5,448 nt of DNA from positions 1-5,448 of the forward strand of contig JAFAED010000317.1 in the NCBI GenBank assembly GCA_023424275.1, read 5' to 3'. This stretch comes from Pseudomonadota bacterium. GTDB taxonomy: Bacteria; Pseudomonadota; Alphaproteobacteria; Sphingomonadales; Sphingomonadaceae. Each line of letters opens with the position of its first letter. The first letter of the stretch is position 1. A model generated the notes under the pieces. That model saw only the letters and a program-made list of their open reading frames with translations, had not been told where the DNA came from and did not search any database. Shown here in pieces: positions 1 to 4,935 of the stretch. A program made the translations under genes and the position numbers.

Positions 1-1
1 C

Positions 2-1096
2 GACAAGGGCAACCACCGCCACTTCATGCAGAAGGAGATCTTCGAGCAGCCGGTCGTCGTGGCGCAGACGCTGCAGGCCTACCTGAAGCCGCTCGACGGC
101 AAGGTCGCGCTCCCCATCCCCGAGTTCGATCTCGCCGAAGTGAAGCGCGTCACCATCGTCGCCTGCGGCACCAGCTATTACGCGGGGCTCGTCGCGAAAT
201 ACTGGTTCGAAAAGTTCGCGCGCGTGCCCGTGGACATCGATGTCGCGTCGGAGTTCCGCTACCGCGACCCGGTGCTCCAGCCGGGCGGGCTTGCGCTCTT
301 CATTTCGCAGTCGGGCGAGACCGCCGACACGCTCGCGGCGCTCCGCCATTGCAAGGCGAACGGGCAGACGATCGCCGTCGTCGTCAACGTGCCGACGAGC
401 AGCATGGCGCGCGAGGCCGACCTGCTGCTGCCGACGCATGCGGGCCCCGAAATCGGCGTCGCCTCGACCAAGGCCTTCACCTGCCAGCTTGCGGTGCTCG
501 CCGCGCTCGCCGCGCATCTTGCGCTCAAGAAGGGCAAGCTCAGCGCCGATGAGGAACGCGAGATCGTCAAGCATCTGATCGAGGCGCCCGCCGCGCTCAA
601 CGCCGCGCTCGCGCATGACGAGGAAATCTCGAAGATGGCGCATCTCGTCGCGCCGGCGCGCGATGTCCTCTACCTCGGCCGCGGCCCCGACTATCCGCTC
701 GCGCTCGAGGGCGCGCTCAAGCTCAAGGAAATTTCGTACATCCACGCCGAAGGCTATGCCTCGGGCGAGATGAAGCACGGCCCGATCGCGCTGATCGACG
801 AGGCGGTGCCGGTGATCGTCCTCGCGCCGAGCGGTCCGCTGTTCGAAAAGACCGTCAGCAACATGCAGGAAGTCATGGCGCGCGGCGGCAAGGTCGTGCT
901 GATTTCCGACGCCGAAGGCCTCGCCGAAGCCGGCGACGGCTGCATGGCGACGATCGAAATGCCCAAGGTCCATCCGTTGATTGCACCGCTCGTCTATGCG
1001 GTGCCGGTGCAGCTCCTCGCCTATCATGTCGCGGTCGCGAAGGGCACCGATGTCGATCAGCCGCGGAACCTCGCGAAATCGGTTACGGTGGAGTAG
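2..1096 (+). CDS. glmS: Glucosamine--fructose-6-phosphate aminotransferase (isomerizing), C-terminal part
   Basis: Makes glucosamine-6-phosphate from fructose-6-phosphate and glutamine, the first committed step towards UDP-N-acetylglucosamine for peptidoglycan and lipopolysaccharide; cytoplasmic. The frame is open from base 2 (364 codons seen), so the start and the N-terminal glutaminase domain with its catalytic Cys lie to the left; the whole enzyme is normally about 610 aa. The visible part opens with HFMQKEIFEQP, the linker into the isomerase domain. The first SIS domain shows VACGTSYYAG and SQSGETADTLAALR (sugar-phosphate loops). The second shows ALEGALKLKEISYIHAEGY and GEMKHGP, holding the Glu, Lys and His of the isomerase site. 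The end, DVDQPRNLAKSVTVE, is the near-invariant GlmS C-terminus with the substrate Lys. No frameshift is visible. Its last 14 bases overlap the convergent gene on the other strand, and no hairpin terminator follows. Confidence 0.98.
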   Translation, partial: DKGNHRHFMQKEIFEQPVVVAQTLQAYLKPLDGKVALPIPEFDLAEVKRVTIVACGTSYYAGLVAKYWFEKFARVPVDIDVASEFRYRDPVLQPGGLALFISQSGETADTLAALRHCKANGQTIAVVVNVPTSSMAREADLLLPTHAGPEIGVASTKAFTCQLAVLAALAAHLALKKGKLSADEEREIVKHLIEAPAALNAALAHDEEISKMAHLVAPARDVLYLGRGPDYPLALEGALKLKEISYIHAEGYASGEMKHGPIALIDEAVPVIVLAPSGPLFEKTVSNMQEVMARGGKVVLISDAEGLAEAGDGCMATIEMPKVHPLIAPLVYAVPVQLLAYHVAVAKGTDVDQPRNLAKSVTVE

Positions 1097-1121
1097 CCCC
1101 GGTCGCGGCGGGCTTTGTCGC
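1065..1121 (+). other. Predicted attTn7 target site, unoccupied
   Basis: Known from E. coli: TnsD of Tn7 binds the conserved 3' end of glmS and directs insertion about 25 bases past the stop codon. Here the glmS end encoding QPRNLAKSVTVE is intact and the projected insertion point falls near 1119-1121. No Tn7-like end, 5-bp duplication or tns gene is seen, so the site appears empty. Odd point: insertion here would fall inside the last dozen or so codons of the convergent gene at 1083-1607. The site is predicted by position only; whether any element uses it in this organism is unknown. Confidence 0.5.
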
Positions 1122-1607
1122 CAGATGGAAGCTGGTCAGCGCGACGCAGGGATAGGCCACGTCGTCCCAAGGCGGCGGGCGGTCCAATGGATCCTCGTGA
1201 AGCGGACCGTCGATATTCTGGAAGTTGAGCAGCAATGAAGTCCATGGGGCATCGCGATGCATCAGTTCCAACAGGCTGCTGAAGCCTGCGGGCGTCAGTT
1301 CGAGATCGACGCTATAGTCCCAGGTCATGAACCGCGCCGGGTTCCACATGCGCTGCGTGCGCGTGATCGATCCGCTCCATGGCCGATCGGCGTCGGTAAC
1401 TTCGGATATCACGAGCGTTCCGTGCAGCGTGTCGAGGCCGCCCGCTACGCTGGTGACGCTTTGCCCATCCTCGGCGATCAGCGTTGCCTCTATGCTGCGT
1501 TGCAGCTCGTCATAGCCGCCATGGACCGTCCCCATCCCGACAATGACGTCCCGGACATGGAAATGAAGAAAGGCGGGGATGATCGCATATTCGGCCGGGC
1601 GGTGCAT
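1083..1607 (-). CDS. Hypothetical protein, 174 aa, convergent with glmS
   Basis: I do not recognise the family. It is chosen over the equally long opposite-strand reading frame because its codons mostly end in G/C as in its neighbours and its protein looks folded: alternating hydrophobic/polar strands (IIPAFLHFHVRDVIVGMG near 9-26, ATLIAEDG, TLVISEV), four scattered Trp, acidic overall, no signal peptide or membrane segment. Residues 80-125 (RPWSGSITRTQRMWNPARFMTWDYSVDLE split over two strands) are aromatic-rich. The start at 1607 is preceded on the minus strand by AGGAG (1619-1623) with an 11-base gap. The TAA stop at 1083-1085 lies inside glmS, giving a 14-base tail-to-tail overlap; the final residues GATPP are simply the antisense of the glmS end. 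A palindrome at 1645-1659 lies just upstream and may control it. Probably a cytoplasmic protein of unknown role. Confidence 0.75.
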   Translation of the reverse strand: MHRPAEYAIIPAFLHFHVRDVIVGMGTVHGGYDELQRSIEATLIAEDGQSVTSVAGGLDTLHGTLVISEVTDADRPWSGSITRTQRMWNPARFMTWDYSVDLELTPAGFSSLLELMHRDAPWTSLLLNFQNIDGPLHEDPLDRPPPWDDVAYPCVALTSFHLATKPAATGATPP

Positions 1608-1644
1608 CGGATGGGGCGCTCCTCATGGAATCGAGATACGGCGA

Positions 1645-1659
1645 ACCGTGCAGCACGGT
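1645..1659. promoter_or_regulatory. Perfect 7+1+7 palindrome, candidate operator
   Basis: ACCGTGC, one base (A), then GCACGGT: an exact inverted repeat in the 170-base divergent region 1608-1777 between the unrecognised minus gene (start at 1607) and the HAD gene (start at 1778). It sits 38 bases before the minus gene start and 22 bases before its ribosome-binding site, where a repressor would cover a promoter. No convincing -35/-10 pair could be assigned on either strand. A dimeric regulator site is an inference; the loop is too short for an RNA hairpin without opening the centre. The rest of 1608-1777 shows no gene. Confidence 0.35.
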
Positions 1660-1763
1660 CTACAGGTAAAGGCAATGTCCGCGCGGCATCGTCGGGGCGC
1701 CGGAATGCGAGGGATCGGGTGCAAGATATCAGGATTGGGCTATGGCCCGGGATTTCAGCCAAC

Positions 1764-1768
1764 AAGGA
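1764..1768 (+). promoter_or_regulatory. Ribosome-binding site fixing the GTG start of the HAD gene
   Basis: AAGGA with a 9-base gap to the GTG at 1778. The ATG 36 bases upstream (1742) is preceded by no purine-rich match, and would add 12 residues (MARDFSQQGFCA) before the beta-strand that normally begins HAD proteins, so the GTG is preferred. Confidence 0.6.
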
Positions 1769-1777
1769 TTTTGCGCA

Positions 1778-2455
1778 GTGAATTTTTCGGCGATCATCTT
1801 GGATTTTGACGGCGTCGTGGCCGACAGCGAGGTCCGCGCGAACCTGTCGCTATCCGAAAGCCTGACCGCGGCGGGCATGCCGACGACCTATGAAGAGAGC
1901 CTGCGCGACTATTACGGCCATAACTGGCAGGAAACGCAGCGGCGGATCGAGGCGCGCTTCGGGCGCCCGCTGCCCGCCGATTTTCGCGAAACGCATCGCA
2001 CTCGCGCGCGCGCCCGCTTCATGGAGGGCTTCGACGCGGTTCCGGGCGTCGCCGATTTCTTGGCCGGGCTTGGCGCGACGCCGCGCGCCATCGCCTCGTC
2101 GAGCCGCGCCGAATATATCGGATGGGCGCTCGGGCTGTTCGGGCTTGGGCATCATTTCGGCGCGCATGTTTACAGCGCCGACGGCTGGGACCGCGGCAAG
2201 CCGTTTCCGGACATCTATCTCGCTGCCGCCAAGGGGCTGGGCGTCGACCCGGCCGCGTGCCTTGCGATCGAGGATTCGCCCACCGGCGCCCAGGCGGCCA
2301 TCTCCGCAGGCATGACAGTGATCGGTTTCTGCGGCGCGGGGCATATCGTCGACCGCGCGGCGCATGGCGAAATGCTGCGCGAGGTCGGCGTGCATCATGT
2401 CGCGCTGACCTTTGATGACGTGGCGACCGCTATCGCGGCAAAGCCGGGGTCATAA
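1778..2455 (+). CDS. HAD-IA family hydrolase (beta-phosphoglucomutase-like phosphatase)
   Basis: A 225-aa cytoplasmic haloacid-dehalogenase-superfamily enzyme, probably a small-molecule phosphatase or sugar phosphomutase. All four motifs are present, numbered from the GTG start: motif I DFDGVVADSE at 9-18 (nucleophile Asp9, acid/base Asp11); motif II ASSSRAE at 106-112 (Ser107 region); motif III GKPFPDIYLAAAKGLG from 140 (Lys141); motif IV AIEDSPTGAQAAISAGM at 163-179 (Glu165, Asp166 for Mg2+). Residues 18-85 are the helical C1 cap typical of subfamily IA. Length is normal for the family. The GTG start gives the usual MNFSAIILDFDG beginning and is backed by AAGGA upstream; an ATG at 1742 is the alternative. 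It is transcribed divergently from the unrecognised gene at 1083-1607 and is separated by 144 bases from the hydrolase that follows. The substrate cannot be read from sequence or context. Confidence 0.92.
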   Translation: MNFSAIILDFDGVVADSEVRANLSLSESLTAAGMPTTYEESLRDYYGHNWQETQRRIEARFGRPLPADFRETHRTRARARFMEGFDAVPGVADFLAGLGATPRAIASSSRAEYIGWALGLFGLGHHFGAHVYSADGWDRGKPFPDIYLAAAKGLGVDPAACLAIEDSPTGAQAAISAGMTVIGFCGAGHIVDRAAHGEMLREVGVHHVALTFDDVATAIAAKPGS

Positions 2456-2490
2456 GCCGCTCAAAAATAGCTGTCCTACTTTGGGCGGCT
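2455..2490 (+). terminator. Stem-loop at the end of the HAD gene, weak terminator candidate
   Basis: AGCCGCTCAAA (2455-2465) can pair with TTTGGGCGGCT (2480-2490): 11 base pairs with one G-U, loop of 14 bases. It begins on the last base of the TAA stop codon. The 3' side is followed by GGATTAGCTTCG, with no U-run, so a classic Rho-independent terminator is not supported; it may be an RNA 3'-end stabilising hairpin or a Rho-assisted stop. Confidence 0.35.
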
Positions 2491-2533
2491 GGATTAGCTT
2501 CGCGCCGGCTCGATCCCGATGACGGGACGAGAT

Positions 2534-2557
2534 GTGAAATTGCGAGTGAAGTTGCGC
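2534..2557 (+). repeat. 12-bp tandem direct repeat in the leader of the hydrolase gene
   Basis: GTGAAATTGCGA (2534-2545) is followed directly by GTGAAGTTGCGC (2546-2557), 10 of 12 bases the same. It lies 43 bases before the hydrolase start at 2600 and 30 before its ribosome-binding site. Twelve bases is close to one helical turn, so two copies would present the same face to a regulator. Whether it is a binding site or part of the promoter is unknown; TTGCG occurs in both copies and could serve as a -35 core. The rest of 2456-2599 holds only a small 5-bp hairpin (2514-2527) and the stem-loop at the HAD end. Confidence 0.35.
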
Positions 2558-2586
2558 AGTTTTCCGCGACTTTTCCAAATGTCCCC

Positions 2587-2592
2587 AAGGAG
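2587..2592 (+). promoter_or_regulatory. Ribosome-binding site fixing the hydrolase start
   Basis: AAGGAG with a 7-base gap to the ATG at 2600. This is the best Shine-Dalgarno match in the window. It decides for the start at 2600 over the in-frame ATGs at 2519 and 2579, which would add a basic, non-conserved stretch in front of the Tat signal. Confidence 0.8.
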
Positions 2593-2599
2593 AGATTGC

Positions 2600-3472
2600 A
2601 TGTGCACCGAGAATAGCGAAGCCGACCTCGATCGCGCGGGCATGCCCGTCGGGCGACGCAGCTTTACCGCGCTCGCGGGCGCCGGTGCGCTCGCTGCGGC
2701 GCTGCCCGCGCGTGCAATGGCGGGCAAGCCGGTGAAGGGCCGCGATGTCACGATCAAGACCGACGACGGCACCTGCGACGCCTATTTCGTCGCGCCCGCC
2801 GAGGGCAATCATCCCGCCGTGCTGGTGTGGCCCGATATCCGCGGACTTCGCCCCGCCTTTCGCCAGATGGCCGACCGGCTTGCGGCGGAGGGTTATGCCG
2901 TGCTGACCGTGAACCCCTTTTATCGCTGGCAAAAGTCTCCCGTTGTCGATGCCGCCAACGACTGGGGCGATCCGGCGGTGCGCGAGAAATTGTTCGGTTA
3001 CCTCAAGCAACTCACCCGGCCGATCGTCGAAACCGACGCCAAAGCGCATCTCGCTTTCCTCGACGCGCAGAAAGAGGTCGATACGAAGCGCCGCATCGGC
3101 ACGAGCGGCTATTGCATGGGCGGTGCGATGACCATCTACACCGCGGCTCTGAACCCCAACCGCGTCGGCGCGGCGGCGAGCTTCCACGGCGGCGGCGTCG
3201 CGACCGACAAGCCCGACAGCCCGCACCTGCTGATCGACGACACCAATGCGGGCTATCTGTTCGCGATCGCCGACAATGACGACAAGGAAACCCCGAACGA
3301 AAAGGTCTTGCTTAAGGAAGTGCTCGCTCCGTCGCCGCACTGGCACGAGGTCGAGGTCTATGCCGGCGCGATGCACGGCTGGTGCCCGCCCGACGGCCGC
3401 GCCTATGATGAGGCGGCGGCCGAAAAGGCGTGGGGCCGGATGCTCGAACTGTTCAAGGCCGAACTGGCCTGA
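2600..3472 (+). CDS. Dienelactone hydrolase family protein with Tat signal
   Basis: A 290-aa alpha/beta hydrolase of the dienelactone hydrolase (DLH) family, predicted to be exported folded by the twin-arginine pathway. The N-terminus has VGRRSFTAL (Arg19-Arg20), then a weakly hydrophobic Ala/Gly/Leu stretch and ARAMA, with likely cleavage after Ala41. Catalytic signature: nucleophile Cys172 in SGYCMGG (family pattern GxCxGG), Asp in AIADNDDK (225, 227 or 228) and His259 in GAMHGWCPPD. Asp79 in WPDIRGL replaces the Glu that primes the Cys in classical DLH (Glu36 of Pseudomonas ClcD). DRLAAEGYAVLTVNPFYR (92-109) is typical of the family. Classical DLH acts on dienelactones in chlorocatechol breakdown, but no catechol genes are nearby, so the substrate is open; many family members are general esterases. 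A 79-aa membrane-protein frame follows after 8 bases. Confidence 0.93.
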   Translation: MCTENSEADLDRAGMPVGRRSFTALAGAGALAAALPARAMAGKPVKGRDVTIKTDDGTCDAYFVAPAEGNHPAVLVWPDIRGLRPAFRQMADRLAAEGYAVLTVNPFYRWQKSPVVDAANDWGDPAVREKLFGYLKQLTRPIVETDAKAHLAFLDAQKEVDTKRRIGTSGYCMGGAMTIYTAALNPNRVGAAASFHGGGVATDKPDSPHLLIDDTNAGYLFAIADNDDKETPNEKVLLKEVLAPSPHWHEVEVYAGAMHGWCPPDGRAYDEAAAEKAWGRMLELFKAELA

Positions 3473-3480
3473 GCGGGCAG

Positions 3481-3720
3481 ATGACGGACGGTCTCCTCAT
3501 CCTTGTCATAACCGGCAGCGTAGGGCTTGTCCTCGCGCTGCCGTCATTCGTTCGCAGGAGCCGTCGGCGCGTCGCTGGTTCGATACCCTCCGCCGCTTTA
3601 CCGTCGGACTATTCGGACCTGGTCGGAACCGGCAATGGGATGCGTTTTGAAAAGCGGATGACTGTGGTCGACGACAGCATCCCCTATGACAATATGGGGC
3701 CGCCGCCATCGGTCGGATGA
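3481..3720 (+). CDS. Possible small single-pass membrane protein, 79 aa
   Basis: I do not recognise it. The frame starts 8 bases after the hydrolase stop. It encodes a short N-terminus (MTDG), a hydrophobic segment LLILVITGSVGLVLALPSF (about residues 5-23), a strongly basic stop-transfer stretch (VRRSRRR, 24-30) and a polar C-terminal tail ending YDNMGPPPSVG. This pattern fits an inner-membrane protein with the tail in the cytoplasm. No good Shine-Dalgarno is present (only GGGCAG directly before the ATG), so translation may depend on ribosomes ending the hydrolase. Third-position G/C bias is weaker than in the neighbours. The in-frame ATG at 3430 inside the hydrolase is less likely. It ends 13 bases before the convergent DUF411 stop. 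It may be real or a chance frame. Confidence 0.5.
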   Translation: MTDGLLILVITGSVGLVLALPSFVRRSRRRVAGSIPSAALPSDYSDLVGTGNGMRFEKRMTVVDDSIPYDNMGPPPSVG

Positions 3721-3728
3721 CGCGCGGC

Positions 3729-3741
3729 GCGGCTCAGCCGC
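3729..3741. other. Short GC hairpin between convergent genes
   Basis: GCGGCT, C, AGCCGC: a palindrome that in RNA would give a 4-bp GCGG/CCGC stem with a 5-base loop. It covers the TGA of the DUF411 gene (3734-3736) and begins 8 bases after the stop of the small membrane-protein frame. No U-run follows on either strand. It could slow polymerase for both convergent units but is too short to call a terminator with confidence. Confidence 0.25.
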
Positions 3742-4189
3742 CGCTCGCGGCATAGCTCGCATAGACGCGCTGGCCGCCGGGACCGAACGTCATGACCTTA
3801 TAGGCTTCGCGGTGGTCGCCATGCTCCATGCCGGGCGATCCCATCGGCATGCCGGCGACTGCGAGGCCTTTCACGCCTTTGGGCTTTTCGCGGAGCAGGC
3901 GAGCGATCTCCTTTGCGGGTACATGCCCCTCGATCACATAGCCGCCGACCAGCACCGTGTGACAGCTGCGCAGCGCCTGCGGCACGCCCTGCTTGTCCTT
4001 GACCGCATCCATGTCCTTCGAATTGACGATGGTCGCCTTCTGCCCGAACGACGCCTTCACCTGCTCAAGCCATTTGAGGCAGCAGCCGCAGCCTGCGTCG
4101 CGGAACATCACCGGGTTCGCGGCGTGCGCGGTGCCGATGATGGCGGAAAAAGCGGCGAGGGCGAAAAACGCGCGGCGGGCAGGAGTCAT
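3734..4189 (-). CDS. DUF411 family periplasmic metal-binding protein
   Basis: A 151-aa exported protein of the DUF411 family, small proteins often found beside copper-resistance genes and thought to bind metal; the biochemical role is not settled. It has a Sec signal peptide (MTPARRAFFALAAFSAIIGT, then AHA; cleavage after about residue 23). The family hallmark FRDAGCGCCLKW carries Cys34, Cys36 and Cys37, like a thioredoxin/metal-site loop. SCH at 75-77 and HVP from His89 add ligands, followed by the conserved GLAVAGMPMGSPGME (108-122) with three Met. The length is normal. The start at 4189 has AAAAGGA on the minus strand (4196-4202) with a 6-base gap. It is divergent from the unrecognised gene at 4216 with only 26 bases between starts, so its promoter must lie partly in that gene. 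No copper ATPase, CopB or regulator is in view. Confidence 0.92.
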   Translation of the reverse strand: MTPARRAFFALAAFSAIIGTAHAANPVMFRDAGCGCCLKWLEQVKASFGQKATIVNSKDMDAVKDKQGVPQALRSCHTVLVGGYVIEGHVPAKEIARLLREKPKGVKGLAVAGMPMGSPGMEHGDHREAYKVMTFGPGGQRVYASYAASGG

Positions 4190-4215
4190 CGCAAATCCTT
4201 TTGGTGGAACGGAAT

Positions 4216-4806
4216 ATGAAGCTACAGGCGGGCCCCATGAAAGTCCATTTCATCCGCTCGGGCGAACGCCGCTACTCGATGCGGATCGAGCGCACCGATG
4301 CGCCGGTGCTGGTGATGGACCCGGCGCCGGGCTTCGATCCCGACCTGCCGCACGACATGGTGCATTTCGTCGTCGAGGCGGCGCTGGGGCTCAAGACCGG
4401 CGTGTTCGGCCAGATCGCCGCGGGCGGCGATGCGGGCTCCTTCCATGTCGAAGCGGGCGGCGCGCTGTCGGCCAAGGAACGCCAGCGTGCGGCGCGCAAG
4501 CAGGTTGCGAAGGGCGCGAAGTTGATCAAGGCGCAGGGCCGCGAGGGCGAATTGTCCGAACTCGCAGCCTTCCTCTTCGACATCGGCTGGCGCAGCAGCA
4601 CGCGCCCTGACAGCGCGGCCCAGCGCGCCGCGTTGGGTGAGGCCGAGCGGACCCGCGCGTCGCTCAGCGCCGACGAACGTGCACGGATCGACGCCGCGCG
4701 GCCGCGGGTGTTCGCCGATTTCGAGCGGTTATCGAAGGCATGGCGCGAGCTACGGACAGGCGAGGCGCTGACCCTCGAGTGGCCGACACTGCGGCTGCTG
4801 GATTAG
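4216..4806 (+). CDS. Hypothetical protein, 196 aa
   Basis: I do not recognise the family. It is predicted cytoplasmic, without signal peptide or membrane segment. Residues 8-75 form a mixed strand/helix part (MKVHFIRSGERRYSMRIER, VLVMDPAPGFDPDLPHDMVHFVVEAALGLKTG split by turns) with a short Asp/His motif DPDLPHDMVHFVVE. Residues 84-190 are charged and mostly helical, rich in Arg, Ala and Glu (KERQRAARKQVAKGAKLIKA; LGEAERTRASLSADERARID), ending TGEALTLEWPTLRLLD. Codon use matches the neighbours and supports a real gene. The start is uncertain: ATG 4216 has GGTGGA (4203-4208) before it; ATG 4237 (189 aa) has AGGCGGG; TTG 4201 is less likely. It is divergent from the DUF411 gene and convergent with the aldo/keto reductase, with the inverted repeat pair in between. 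Confidence 0.8.
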   Translation: MKLQAGPMKVHFIRSGERRYSMRIERTDAPVLVMDPAPGFDPDLPHDMVHFVVEAALGLKTGVFGQIAAGGDAGSFHVEAGGALSAKERQRAARKQVAKGAKLIKAQGREGELSELAAFLFDIGWRSSTRPDSAAQRAALGEAERTRASLSADERARIDAARPRVFADFERLSKAWRELRTGEALTLEWPTLRLLD

Positions 4807-4827
4807 TGTTGCAGCAGCCCAACAAAA

Positions 4828-4851
4828 CCGTTCGCCCTGAGCTTGTCGAAG
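4828..4851 (+). repeat. Sphingomonad dispersed repeat, left copy
   Basis: The copy reads CCGTTCG, CC, CTGAGCTTGTCGAAG and is followed by GGGC. This core is familiar from many sphingomonad genomes, where its chance translations give the peptides VRPELVEG and LRQAQ-ER. Within the copy GCCCT (4834-4838) and AGGGC (4850-4854) can form a stem around an 11-base loop. It lies 21 bases after the stop of the gene at 4216-4806. On the minus strand it is followed by TTTTGTT, so for transcripts coming from the aldo/keto reductase it resembles a hairpin plus U-run. Confidence 0.85.
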
Positions 4852-4892
4852 GGCTGTTCTTTCTTGGCGGCATCAAAGATGAAAGAGCGGTG

Positions 4893-4916
4893 CTTCGACA
4901 AGCTCAGCACGAACGG
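4893..4916 (-). repeat. Sphingomonad dispersed repeat, right copy (inverted)
   Basis: Read on the minus strand it is CCGTTCG, TG, CTGAGCTTGTCGAAG, followed by CAC: 22 of 24 bases match the left copy in inverted orientation, across a 41-base spacer (4852-4892). Its own stem is GTGCT/AGCAC instead of GCCCT/AGGGC, so the changes on each side keep the stem paired. The spacer adds a TCTTTC/GAAAGA pairing (4858-4863 with 4881-4886). The pair fills the 129-base gap between two convergent genes and could fold into one long hairpin and act as a two-way transcription stop; no transposase or terminal duplication is seen. Confidence 0.85.
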
Positions 4917-4935
4917 ATGAAGGGGCGGGCGAGCC

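Noticed and set aside
1057..1245. Minus-strand 62-aa frame ending STVTDFARFRG
   Set aside because: That ending is just the antisense translation of the conserved glmS tail; similar artefact peptides arise wherever glmS is read backwards.
1742..1777. Upstream ATG start for the HAD gene
   Set aside because: It has no ribosome-binding site, and adds 12 residues before the first strand; the GTG at 1778 has AAGGA at good spacing.
1257..1781. A 174-aa plus-strand frame opposite the unrecognised minus gene
   Set aside because: Its protein is irregular in composition, it crosses the divergent intergenic region into the HAD start, and the minus-strand frame has better codon use and a ribosome-binding site.
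2450..3376. A 308-aa open frame on the minus strand opposite the hydrolase
   Set aside because: It is the antisense shadow of a GC-rich gene: low-complexity Arg/Ala/Val/Gly/His content, no recognisable motif, and the plus-strand gene has a Tat signal, a catalytic triad and a strong ribosome-binding site.
3686..4219. A 177-aa plus-strand frame opposite the DUF411 gene
   Set aside because: It is antisense to a gene with a signal peptide and family motifs, and has Arg/Ala/His-rich composition typical of shadow frames.
4807..4935. CRISPR array or insertion sequence based on the repeated sequence
   Set aside because: There are only two copies, inverted rather than direct, with no second spacer, no transposase and no target duplication.
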